Of a stretch of DNA of 6,233 bases, positions 1 through 5,111 are shown piece after piece. Both the position numbers and the translations under genes were made by a program. The DNA comes from Acidobacteriota bacterium. Its GTDB lineage: Bacteria > Acidobacteriota > Polarisedimenticolia > J045. How positions within the stretch are numbered: position 1 is the stretch's first letter; each line of letters begins with the position of its first letter. The stretch lies in the NCBI GenBank assembly GCA_027064265.1, contig JAMOQA010000546.1, positions 1 through 6,233 on the forward strand, given 5' to 3'. The notes under the pieces were generated by a model. The model searched no databases and was not told the DNA's origin. It saw only the letters and a list, made by a program, of their open reading frames with translations.

Positions 1-191
1 GAGGCTCCCGCGGAGCATGCCCCCCCCGTTCACCGTCCAGGGCTCGAGGAGGCTCCGCAGGGGGGAGGCCCCCCCGGAATGGTCCACGGCGGTCCCGGCA
101 CGAAAGTCGATCATCGTTCCCCGCATCGGCCGCGCGGCCCCCTTCTTGAAGGGACGGTCCCGCCGGTTCATCCTCCCTGCCGGAGGAACCC
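1..191. other. Unassigned 5' edge of the window
   Basis: No gene can be assigned here with confidence. On the minus strand a reading frame stays open from an ATG at 171 to the window edge (57 codons, starting MNRRDRPFKKG) and has high GC at third positions. However, its ATG touches the GGGAGG before it with no spacer, and the divergent gene start at 192 would leave no room for promoters. Internal ATGs at 126 and 114 are possible starts of a divergent gene. I recognise no family in this peptide. A G6-AGG-C6 hairpin is present at 60-74, and the heptad GCGGAGC at 10-16 has its inverse at 52-58. The ribosome binding site of the next gene, GGAGG, lies at 182-186. Confidence 0.4.
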
Positions 192-1232
192 GTGCCGTCC
201 CGTCTCCCGGATGTCCCCCCACGTTCGATCGTGGTCGCCCAGCTGGCGTTCATCGGCGACATGGTCTTCGCCACCCCGCTCCTCGCCCGCCTCCGGGAGG
301 CGTATCCTCGGGCCTCGCTCGCCGTCGTCGGTCGGCCCGCCGCCGTGGACGTGCTGGCGGACGATCCGCGGGTGGACGCCCTCGTGCCCTGGGACAAGGA
401 CCGGCAGGACCGGGGTCTCGCCGGCCTCGTCCGGGTCGCCCGGCGGGTGCGCCGCCATCGCCCGGACCTCTTCCTCGGGGTGACCCGTTCGTTCCGGACG
501 ATCCTGCTGGCGGCCCTCTCGGGGGCACGGCGCAGGGTGGGTGTCGCCGCCCCGGGCGCGTGGCTTGGGTACCGGGAGACCGTTCCCCGGGACCCGGCCC
601 TGCCGTTTCCCGCCCGGCCTCTCGCGCTCCTCCGTCCCCTGGGGATCCCGGCGGGGAACCCCCGGATGGAGCTGTCCGTCGCGGAAGAGGCCGTCGAGGA
701 GGCCCGGCGGGCGCTCCGGGCGGCGGGGTGGACGGGAGAGCCACTGCTGGCGGTGGCGCCGGGGGCCCACTACGCGACCAAGCGCTGGCCCCTGCCGCAC
801 TGGGAGGCGCTCCTCGACCGGGTCCTCGCCGAGGGAGTCTTCCGCCCCGCCCTCTACGGGGGGCCGGCCGAGGAAGGATTGATCGAACGGCTCCTGGCGG
901 GGCGTTCCCGGGTGCTCGATCGGCGCGGGATCGGGATCCGGGGGGTCGTCCGGGAGCTCGCCGTGGCGTCCGTCTTCGTCGGTGGGGACTCGGGGCCCGC
1001 CCACATCGCCCGGGCGGTGGGGACCCCGGTGGTCGTGCTGCACGGACCGACCGACCCGGTCCCCCTCGCCTGGGGGGAGGGCTGCCGCGTGCTGACGGTG
1101 GACCTTCCGTGCCGTCCGTGCAGCCCCCACGGGGACGCCGCCTGTCCCGAGGGTCACCACCGGTGCATGGTCGACATCTCCCCGGAGCGGGTCCAGGAGG
1201 CGATCCGGGACGTCGGCCGCACCGTGGTGTAG
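192..1232 (+). CDS. GT9 family glycosyltransferase, ADP-heptose:LPS heptosyltransferase-like
   Basis: This 346-aa protein has the signatures of glycosyltransferase family 9, which transfers heptose from an ADP-sugar to the lipopolysaccharide inner core on the cytoplasmic face of the inner membrane. Visible motifs are IGDMVFATPLL at residues 21-31 (N-terminal acceptor-side Rossmann domain), PGAHYATKRWP at 190-200, and GGDSGPAHIARAVGTPVV at 264-281 followed by LHGPT, the family's C-terminal nucleotide-sugar site. A four-cysteine segment (C307, C310, C318, C325, spacing C-x2-C-x7-C-x6-C, ending GHHRCM) is typical of a subset of these enzymes. The length fits the family. The start is GTG at 192, chosen because GGAGG at 182-186 sits five bases ahead and the protein begins just before the first beta strand. 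The gene probably leads an operon with the 166-aa gene 24 bases downstream. Family assignment is firm; the exact acceptor and sugar are not determinable here, so no symbol is given. Confidence 0.93.
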   Translation: MPSRLPDVPPRSIVVAQLAFIGDMVFATPLLARLREAYPRASLAVVGRPAAVDVLADDPRVDALVPWDKDRQDRGLAGLVRVARRVRRHRPDLFLGVTRSFRTILLAALSGARRRVGVAAPGAWLGYRETVPRDPALPFPARPLALLRPLGIPAGNPRMELSVAEEAVEEARRALRAAGWTGEPLLAVAPGAHYATKRWPLPHWEALLDRVLAEGVFRPALYGGPAEEGLIERLLAGRSRVLDRRGIGIRGVVRELAVASVFVGGDSGPAHIARAVGTPVVVLHGPTDPVPLAWGEGCRVLTVDLPCRPCSPHGDAACPEGHHRCMVDISPERVQEAIRDVGRTVV

Positions 1233-1256
1233 GCTGCTCCGGGAGGAGGAAACGAG

Positions 1257-1757
1257 ATGGCCGCCCTGACCGCACGCTCGATCTGGAACTCCCTTCCCCG
1301 GGACCGGCGGGCGCGCCTCGCCCTTTCCCTGTGGGAGGACGAGCGCCTGTCCCGGGAGGAGCGCCTCTCCGTACTCGCCCCGTGGCTGGCGGTCCGGGGC
1401 ATGCGGCCCGCGTTCCTCGAGCGCCTGCCGCGGGAACGGCGGGCGGAGCAGATGGCCCTTGGCGGCCTGCCCGAGGAGACGGCGAGCCAGGTGCTGACCA
1501 GCTGGCACCTGGTGCACCAGCGGCCGATGCTGGCGCGGTTCCTCGACCTCCTGGGGATCTCCCACGAGGACGGGCTGATCCAGGAGGACGTGGAGGAACC
1601 CCCGTCCGCGGAGACACTTGCGGAGGCGGTGGCGAAGCTCCGGGAGGAGTTTCCCGCGGAGGACGTCGACCTCTACCTGAAGACCCTCTACTCGTCGGAC
1701 GCGGTGACGTGGGCGGGGCTCGCGCCCCTCCTGGGGCTCGAGGAGGACGGCGACTGA
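1257..1757 (+). CDS. Uncharacterised 166-aa soluble protein
   Basis: I cannot assign this protein to a named family. It starts with ATG at 1257, eight bases after a strong GGAGGAGG at 1241-1248, and lies 24 bases behind the GT9 gene, so the two are probably co-transcribed. The sequence is largely alpha-helical in character and rich in Arg, Glu and Leu, with no signal peptide or membrane segment, so it should be cytoplasmic. The N-terminal half (about 1-85) is basic-acidic amphipathic helix. Residues 89-109 (RPMLARFLDLLGIS, then HEDGLI) and 138-157 (VDLYLKTLYSSD, then TWAGL) look like conserved family blocks, and an acidic linker (EDVEEPPS) joins them. Coding quality is good: strong ribosome binding site, high third-position GC, sensible composition. 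Function is unknown; its placement does not by itself prove a role in lipopolysaccharide synthesis. Confidence 0.85.
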   Translation: MAALTARSIWNSLPRDRRARLALSLWEDERLSREERLSVLAPWLAVRGMRPAFLERLPRERRAEQMALGGLPEETASQVLTSWHLVHQRPMLARFLDLLGISHEDGLIQEDVEEPPSAETLAEAVAKLREEFPAEDVDLYLKTLYSSDAVTWAGLAPLLGLEEDGD

Positions 1758-1769
1758 GGGCCGATCACG

Positions 1770-1793
1770 GGCCGGTCCCCGCCGGCCGGCGGG
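1770..1793 (+). terminator. GC-rich inverted repeats after the 166-aa gene; weak terminator candidate
   Basis: CCCGCCGGCCGGCGGG at 1778-1793 is a perfect 16-base palindrome. An alternative hairpin pairs GGCCGG (1770-1775) with CCGGCC (1782-1787) around a six-base loop. The repeats lie 12-36 bases past the stop codon of the upstream operon and ahead of a candidate promoter. No T-run follows, so this is not a classical intrinsic terminator; such repeats also arise by chance at this GC content. Confidence 0.3.
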
Positions 1794-1803
1794 TGCCACG
1801 TCG

Positions 1804-1832
1804 CAACTTCCCCCCTGGTGGTGCGTTATACT
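1804..1832 (+). promoter_or_regulatory. Candidate promoter of the 95-aa membrane protein gene
   Basis: TATACT at 1827-1832 matches the -10 consensus at five of six positions and stands out in otherwise GC-dominated sequence. The region 17-18 bases upstream (around 1803-1809, CAACTTC) is a poor -35 match. Transcription would start near 1839-1840, about 33 bases before the ATG at 1873. This supports a separate transcript from the GT9 operon, but rests on one motif. Confidence 0.4.
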
Positions 1833-1839
1833 GGCAGAA

Positions 1840-1858
1840 GCCCGGGGTTTCCCCGGGC
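1840..1858 (+). repeat. Perfect 8-bp hairpin in the 5' leader
   Basis: GCCCGGGG, a TTT loop and CCCCGGGC form a perfect eight-pair GC stem. It ends one base before the GGAGG ribosome binding site at 1860-1864 and would lie at the extreme 5' end of an mRNA started from the TATACT box at 1827-1832. A 5'-terminal hairpin can protect an mRNA from decay; a terminator role is less likely because no T-run follows. Confidence 0.55.
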
Positions 1859-1872
1859 CGGAGGAACGGACG

Positions 1873-2160
1873 ATGTTCGAGTTCGGTTCCCTGCTGGTCC
1901 TCCTCCTCGGGGCACTGGTCGCCGCCGGCTTCGTGCTGTTCGCCGTGGCGCGCCTGGGGCTTTTCCTGGTCCTCCTGCCCCTCAAGCTGGCGCTCGGCCT
2001 CGCGGCGGGGCTGCTCGGGGTGCTGGCGCTCCCCGTGCTGATCGCCGTGACGGTACTCGCGGTGCTGGTGGCGGCCGTGGGGGTGCTGCTCCTGCCGGTG
2101 CTCCTGCCGCTGGCGGTGCTGGCTGGCCTGGTTCTGCTGGGCTTCCGGCTCCTCGCCTGA
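1873..2160 (+). CDS. Small, very hydrophobic membrane protein (95 aa)
   Basis: The protein is almost entirely Leu, Val, Ala and Gly, with only four charged side chains (E3, R27, K38, R92). Hydrophobic stretches of membrane-spanning length cover about residues 6-26, 28-37 joined to 39-54, and 56-90, so two to four transmembrane helices are likely and the protein should be in the inner membrane. ATG at 1873 follows GGAGG at 1860-1864 with eight bases between, a good site that decides the start. It is preceded by its own candidate promoter and a leader hairpin, and ends 46 bases before the end of a convergent gene. I recognise no family. Such low-complexity hydrophobic sequence can also be a shadow frame in GC-rich DNA, but the strong ribosome binding site and clean start and stop argue for a real gene. 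Confidence 0.7.
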   Translation: MFEFGSLLVLLLGALVAAGFVLFAVARLGLFLVLLPLKLALGLAAGLLGVLALPVLIAVTVLAVLVAAVGVLLLPVLLPLAVLAGLVLLGFRLLA

Positions 2161-2206
2161 GGAGGAGACAGCCGTTCTTCGCCGATCGTCGGGGCGACCG
2201 GGTCGA

Positions 2207-2692
2207 TCAGTCGATCGCCAGGATCCGGACGATCTTGCCCTGCGCCGTCAGCAGGATCCCTCGTCCGGACCACGCGGGGGGCAGCACGAGTCGCGTATTC
2301 CGGAGAACCAGGGGACGCCACGTCCGGGGTGAGGCCCAGCTTTTCGCGGTCGCTTCCGATCTTGCCAGCAGCTCCCGGTCCTCGGGACAGACGATCGCGT
2401 GATGCCAGCTCCCCGGAATCTCCCCCGGCAGGCGCCAGCGGATCCGGGCGAGGTCGTGACTCGCCTCGATCTCGAGAAGGGGGGTCGGCCAGCGGCGACC
2501 GATCTCGAGGGCCAGGAGGTCGAGCCGGCGGGCCGTCTCGGCGTAGGCCTCGACGAGGGCCCGGTCGTCGGCGTCCATCTCGTCGAGGAAGTCCCACTCG
2601 ATCGCCCCGCCCGGTCGCACCGCCGCCCGGGCCCCCGGCACCGGCGCCAGGACCAGGGCGAGCAGGAACGCGGCCAGGAACGTGCGGGACAT
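2207..2692 (-). CDS. Exported protein of unknown function (161 aa)
   Basis: The N terminus is a classical Sec signal peptide: MSR, then a hydrophobic core (residues 5-17, FLAAFLLALVLAP), then ARA with likely signal peptidase I cleavage after A23. The mature part of about 138 residues should be periplasmic or secreted. It has an acidic helical segment (about 31-65, including DFLDEMDADDRALVEAYAE), a middle with IRWRLPGEIPGSWHHAIVCP (about 84-103) holding the single cysteine C102, and a C-terminal beta-rich part (about 127-160) ending KIVRILAID. No lipobox is present. ATG at 2692 (minus strand) is preceded by GGGAG at 2704-2700 with seven bases between. The gene is convergent with the 95-aa membrane gene and divergent from the nucleotidyltransferase gene. 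I recognise no family or catalytic motif. Confidence 0.8.
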   Translation of the reverse strand: MSRTFLAAFLLALVLAPVPGARAAVRPGGAIEWDFLDEMDADDRALVEAYAETARRLDLLALEIGRRWPTPLLEIEASHDLARIRWRLPGEIPGSWHHAIVCPEDRELLARSEATAKSWASPRTWRPLVLRNTRLVLPPAWSGRGILLTAQGKIVRILAID

Positions 2693-2701
2693 CGGTCGTC
2701 T

Positions 2702-2725
2702 CCCGGGGCCGGGAAGGCCCCCGGG
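2702..2725. repeat. Strong hairpin in the divergent intergenic region
   Basis: CCCGGGGCC (2702-2710) and GGCCCCCGGG (2716-2725) pair with one bulged base around a GGGAA loop. The repeat lies in the 105-base gap between the minus-strand 161-aa gene (start 2692) and the plus-strand nucleotidyltransferase gene (start 2798). On the minus strand its foot overlaps the GGGAG ribosome binding site (2700-2704), so folding could hide that site. No convincing -10/-35 pair is visible in this gap on either strand. Confidence 0.4.
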
Positions 2726-2797
2726 AAACGTGCGGCCTCCCCGGTCGGGGTGTCAACCCGCGCCGGGATCGGCGATCATGTGCGGGGAGGTGGGCAG

Positions 2798-3802
2798 GTG
2801 AGGCGGAGGGCGCGGATCGATCGCTGGGCGGGCCGGGCCGCGGCCGGTCCCGGGCCCCTGGTCCTTCCCGGGGGAGAGACCGTCGAGGCGCTTGCCCGCC
2901 ACCTCGAGGGACACCGCCTGGCTCCGCGGGTGGGGAGCCGGCTCGCTCGCGGTGAACTGGAGCCGGCGGTCGGCCAGGCGGGCAGCGAGCTGGCCCGGCG
3001 GCTGATCGCCGCTCACCGGCGGTGCCTGGCGGAAGAAACCCTCCTTGGCGAGGTCCTCGGCGACCTGGGATGCCGTCTCGCGGCGAAGGGGATACCGGCC
3101 GTCCTGCTGAAGGGGAGCGACCTGGCCGCCCGGGTCTACCGTCCGGGGGAGCGGCCCCGCAACGACGTGGACCTTCTCGTCCGCCCCGGGGACCTCGGGG
3201 GCCTCGGGGAAGTGCTGCGTACCGCCGGGTTCGAACCGGACCATCCGGCACCGGCGCGGGCCCGGGCCCACTGGTTCGCCGTGACCTGGCGTCACCTGGC
3301 CCGGCCACGGGTCCAGGTGGACCTGCACTGGGACCTCGCCCGGCCGGGCCGGGCCAGGTGGAACGTGGACGCGCTCTTCGGTCGCGCGGAGGCCGTGCCC
3401 GACCTTCCCGGCCTCTCGCGCCTCGAGCGGCACGACCTGGCCTGCCATCTCGCCCTCCATGCCGTTGCCTTCCACGGGGCCTTCGGCCGGCACCTGTGGT
3501 GGCTCGACGTCCACCTGTTGATGCCCCTTCTCGACCGGGAGCGGCTTGCTGCCCGCGCGCGGGCCACGGGAGCATCGGTGGCCTGGCGGGTCGCCGAGGC
3601 GCGGGCGCGTGAGCTCTTCGCGGGAGAGGCGCCGGAGCTCCGGGGGCGAGCAGGAGCGATCCTGCGGCTCGCCTGGCGGTGGGAGGGGAGGGGAGACGTC
3701 CGTTCCGGCCGCTGGCTCGTCGCCGCCCTCGCGGTGGATCCTCCCTGGGGACTGTTGCAGGTCGCGGCCGACGTGGCCCGGAGGGGCCTGCGGGGTTCCT
3801 GA
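2798..3802 (+). CDS. Nucleotidyltransferase-fold protein, NTP_transf_5-like
   Basis: This 334-aa protein fits the uncharacterised nucleotidyltransferase family (Pfam NTP_transf_5), which has a polymerase-beta-like nucleotidyltransferase fold. The core motif is LLKGSDLA at 103-110 followed by RPRNDVDLLV at 119-128, giving the paired metal-binding aspartates D123 and D125; a third acidic strand is VQVDLHWDL at 172-180 (D175). A C-terminal helical region with HLWWLDVHLL (232-241) is usual for the family. The first 75 residues are helical and not recognisable. The start is GTG at 2798, chosen because GGGGAGG at 2784-2790 sits seven bases ahead; a GTG at 2780 is in frame but lacks such a site. The reaction is unknown. 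Family members recur near HPr-kinase-like and radical SAM or lasso peptide genes, and this copy faces such a pair across a mobile element. It has no visible co-directional partner. Confidence 0.85.
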   Translation: MRRRARIDRWAGRAAAGPGPLVLPGGETVEALARHLEGHRLAPRVGSRLARGELEPAVGQAGSELARRLIAAHRRCLAEETLLGEVLGDLGCRLAAKGIPAVLLKGSDLAARVYRPGERPRNDVDLLVRPGDLGGLGEVLRTAGFEPDHPAPARARAHWFAVTWRHLARPRVQVDLHWDLARPGRARWNVDALFGRAEAVPDLPGLSRLERHDLACHLALHAVAFHGAFGRHLWWLDVHLLMPLLDRERLAARARATGASVAWRVAEARARELFAGEAPELRGRAGAILRLAWRWEGRGDVRSGRWLVAALAVDPPWGLLQVAADVARRGLRGS

Positions 3803-3852
3803 CCCGGATCATGCATGAACCTTCGAGGCGAAACGCCGTAGATGCGTGCTGG
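3803..3852 (+). repeat. Left inverted repeat arm of the MITE-like element
   Basis: The 50-base left arm starts CCCGGATCATGCATGA and ends GTGCTGG. Its tip contains the ten-base palindrome TCATGCATGA. It matches the complement of 3949-3998 at 38 of 50 positions without gaps. Confidence 0.75.
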
Positions 3853-3876
3853 ATCGCCCACACGGAGGCCTGAACA

Positions 3877-3893
3877 CTCGAGGCGTCCTCGAG
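3877..3893. repeat. Hairpin near the centre of the MITE-like element
   Basis: CTCGAGG, a CGT loop and CCTCGAG form a perfect seven-pair stem close to the centre of the element. It is flanked by GAACAC (3872-3877) and its inverse GTGTTC (3906-3911), so the interior also tends to fold on itself. Confidence 0.6.
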
Positions 3894-3948
3894 GTATGCC
3901 GCAGGGTGTTCGGCGCCGAGTACGGGCGAGAGGGCCCGCAGGGCCCGG

Positions 3949-3998
3949 CCAGCGTGCAGATCCGGTGTTTCGGCCGGGGGGCTCATGCATGATCCGGG
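3949..3998 (-). repeat. Right inverted repeat arm of the MITE-like element
   Basis: This is the inverse partner of the arm at 3803-3852. It starts CCAGCGTGCAG and ends TCATGCATGATCCGGG. The first and last 10-16 bases are the best conserved, as expected for transposase-recognised ends. Confidence 0.75.
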
Positions 3999-4002
3999 CT
4001 AA

Positions 4003-4019
4003 GGGCGGTCCGATCGCCC
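4003..4019 (-). terminator. Weak terminator candidate after the radical SAM gene
   Basis: Read on the minus strand, GGGCG (4019-4015), a seven-base loop and CGCCC (4007-4003) form a five-pair stem followed by TTAG, just past the stop codon of the radical SAM gene at 4023. The stem is short and the T-run poor, so Rho-dependent ending or read-through into the repeat element is equally possible. Confidence 0.3.
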
Positions 4020-4022
4020 CGA

Positions 4023-5111
4023 TCAGAGGTCGCAGCCGGGAAGGTCGCCCGCGAGGAGGCTGGTGATGGTCTCCCGGAGTTCCGGTGGACCGGCATCCCA
4101 GGCCCGTCGCCGCAGGTGCGTCTCGGCGCAGGCACGGCGGGGGACGGCGAAGAAGTCCCCCTCCTCGGCGACGGCATCCAGGGGACAGCGGGCGCACCAG
4201 GACCACAGCCGGCAGCCCCGGCAACCGGCCATGTCCGTGGCCAGGAGGTTGCGCAGCCGCAGGAGGAGCGGCGACTGCTCCCAGATCTCCCGGAACGACT
4301 GCCGCCTGAGGTCTCCCGCCGGGGGGAAGCGGGAGGAGCAGGGATAGACCCTGCCGCGCGGATCGACGAGAACGACGCGCCGCGCGGCGGCACAGACCGG
4401 TTCCTCCGGGGAAGGCGGTGTTCCCTCGTCCGGCGGGATGGCCATGGCGAGGAGCGGGTCGGTAGCCACCTGCAGCTGCTGGTCCTCGTCGAGGGCGTGG
4501 GCGAGGGGAGCGGGGTCGAGATCGGTCCGGGTGACGAGGTGGGTGTCGAACCGCCACCGGGCGCCGAGGGACTCGGCGAAGGCCGCCACCCGGCGGTGTT
4601 CGCCCGCCGCCTCCCGGAGGATCGGGGCCTTGAGGACGACGGGAACTTCGTGTTCCCGGAGGAGGCGAATGCCGGCGAGCGTGCGGGCGTGGGAACCGGG
4701 AACGCGGGTGATCCCGTCGTGGATCCCCGGGTCCATCGCGTAGAGGGAGACCTCGACGGCGAGGACCCCGGTTTCCCGGAAGAGACGGGCGTGGCGTTCC
4801 TCGACCAGGGTCGCGTTCGTGAACACGCGGAGCGCGAACCCGAGGGCTCGCGCGTGGCGGACCAGCTCTGGCAGGTCCGGCCGCAGGAAGACTTCGCCCC
4901 CGGTGAACGTGAGGAAGAGGGTCCCGGCTTCCCTGAGCTCGTCGAGCACCCGGAGCGCCCCGGCGGTATCCAGCTCTTCGCGGCCGTTCTCGAGGTCCAC
5001 GTAGCAGTGGACGCAACGCTCGTTGCACCGCCATGTCAGTTCGAAATGGGCGGAGAGCGGGACGAGGTCCCGCTGGGCGCGTGCCATCAGGGCCGAGAGA
5101 TGGCGGCTCAT
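4023..5111 (-). CDS. Radical SAM/SPASM peptide-modifying enzyme
   Basis: This 362-aa protein carries the radical SAM cluster motif CNERCVHC (C29, C33, C36; C-x3-C-x2-C) after the strand HFELTWR, then the SAM-binding GGE at 71-73. The C-terminal SPASM domain has seven cysteines in the family order: C240, then GRVYPC with C258, then C297-x2-C300-x5-C306-x2-C309, and C328. It should therefore hold two auxiliary iron-sulfur clusters. Enzymes of this type (PqqE, sactipeptide and ranthipeptide maturases, mycofactocin MftC) modify ribosomal peptides by making carbon-sulfur or carbon-carbon links. The start is ATG at 5111, which overlaps the kinase stop codon as ATGA, with GGGGGGA just ahead, so translation is coupled to the kinase. 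A longer open frame upstream is an artefact inside the kinase gene. The likely substrate is the two-cysteine peptide at 6111-6233. The link it makes cannot be told from sequence. Confidence 0.92.
   Translation of the reverse strand: MSRHLSALMARAQRDLVPLSAHFELTWRCNERCVHCYVDLENGREELDTAGALRVLDELREAGTLFLTFTGGEVFLRPDLPELVRHARALGFALRVFTNATLVEERHARLFRETGVLAVEVSLYAMDPGIHDGITRVPGSHARTLAGIRLLREHEVPVVLKAPILREAAGEHRRVAAFAESLGARWRFDTHLVTRTDLDPAPLAHALDEDQQLQVATDPLLAMAIPPDEGTPPSPEEPVCAAARRVVLVDPRGRVYPCSSRFPPAGDLRRQSFREIWEQSPLLLRLRNLLATDMAGCRGCRLWSWCARCPLDAVAEEGDFFAVPRRACAETHLRRRAWDAGPPELRETITSLLAGDLPGCDL

Larger units (their letters stand above)
3803..3998. mobile_element. MITE-like element with 50-bp imperfect inverted repeats
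   Basis: The 196-bp segment begins and ends with the perfect 16-base inverted repeat CCCGGATCATGCATGA (3803-3818, inverse at 3983-3998). Aligned without gaps, the outer 50 bases of each end match at 38 of 50 positions by my count. The shared blocks are the tip, GCGAAACGCCG against GCCGAAACACCG, and TGCGTGCTGG against TGCACGCTGG. The interior also holds inverted matches, so the whole could fold as one long arm. No credible coding sequence lies inside, so it would be non-autonomous. Flanks read CTGA on the left and CTAA on the right, which is at best a decayed target duplication. The left end directly follows the stop codon of the nucleotidyltransferase gene. I cannot name the parent transposon. 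A structured intergenic repeat (REP-like) is the alternative. Confidence 0.7.

Noticed and set aside
143..174. Promoter for the GT9 gene using TTGAAG at 146-151
   Set aside because: No acceptable -10 box lies 16-18 bases downstream; the match is not better than chance.
17..2041. A 674-codon open frame on the plus strand
   Set aside because: It overlaps the GT9 and 166-aa genes in another frame and is low-complexity Arg/Gly/Pro sequence.
2161..2206. Bidirectional terminator between the convergent 95-aa and 161-aa genes
   Set aside because: Only competing four- to five-pair stems (for example GTCG-GGG-CGAC at 2188-2198) are present, with no T-run.
2399..2797. N-terminal extension of the nucleotidyltransferase to 467 residues
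   Set aside because: It would overlap the signal-peptide gene on the other strand; the GTG at 2798 has a good ribosome binding site and gives a family-sized protein.
3877..3893. CRISPR or tandem repeat unit around the CTCGAGG sequences
   Set aside because: There are only two copies, inverted around a three-base loop, and no spacer periodicity; it is a hairpin inside the MITE-like element.
168..3986. A 1272-codon open frame on the minus strand
   Set aside because: It runs antisense through four better genes, is dominated by Arg, Pro and Gly, shows no family motif, and is a usual GC-rich shadow frame.
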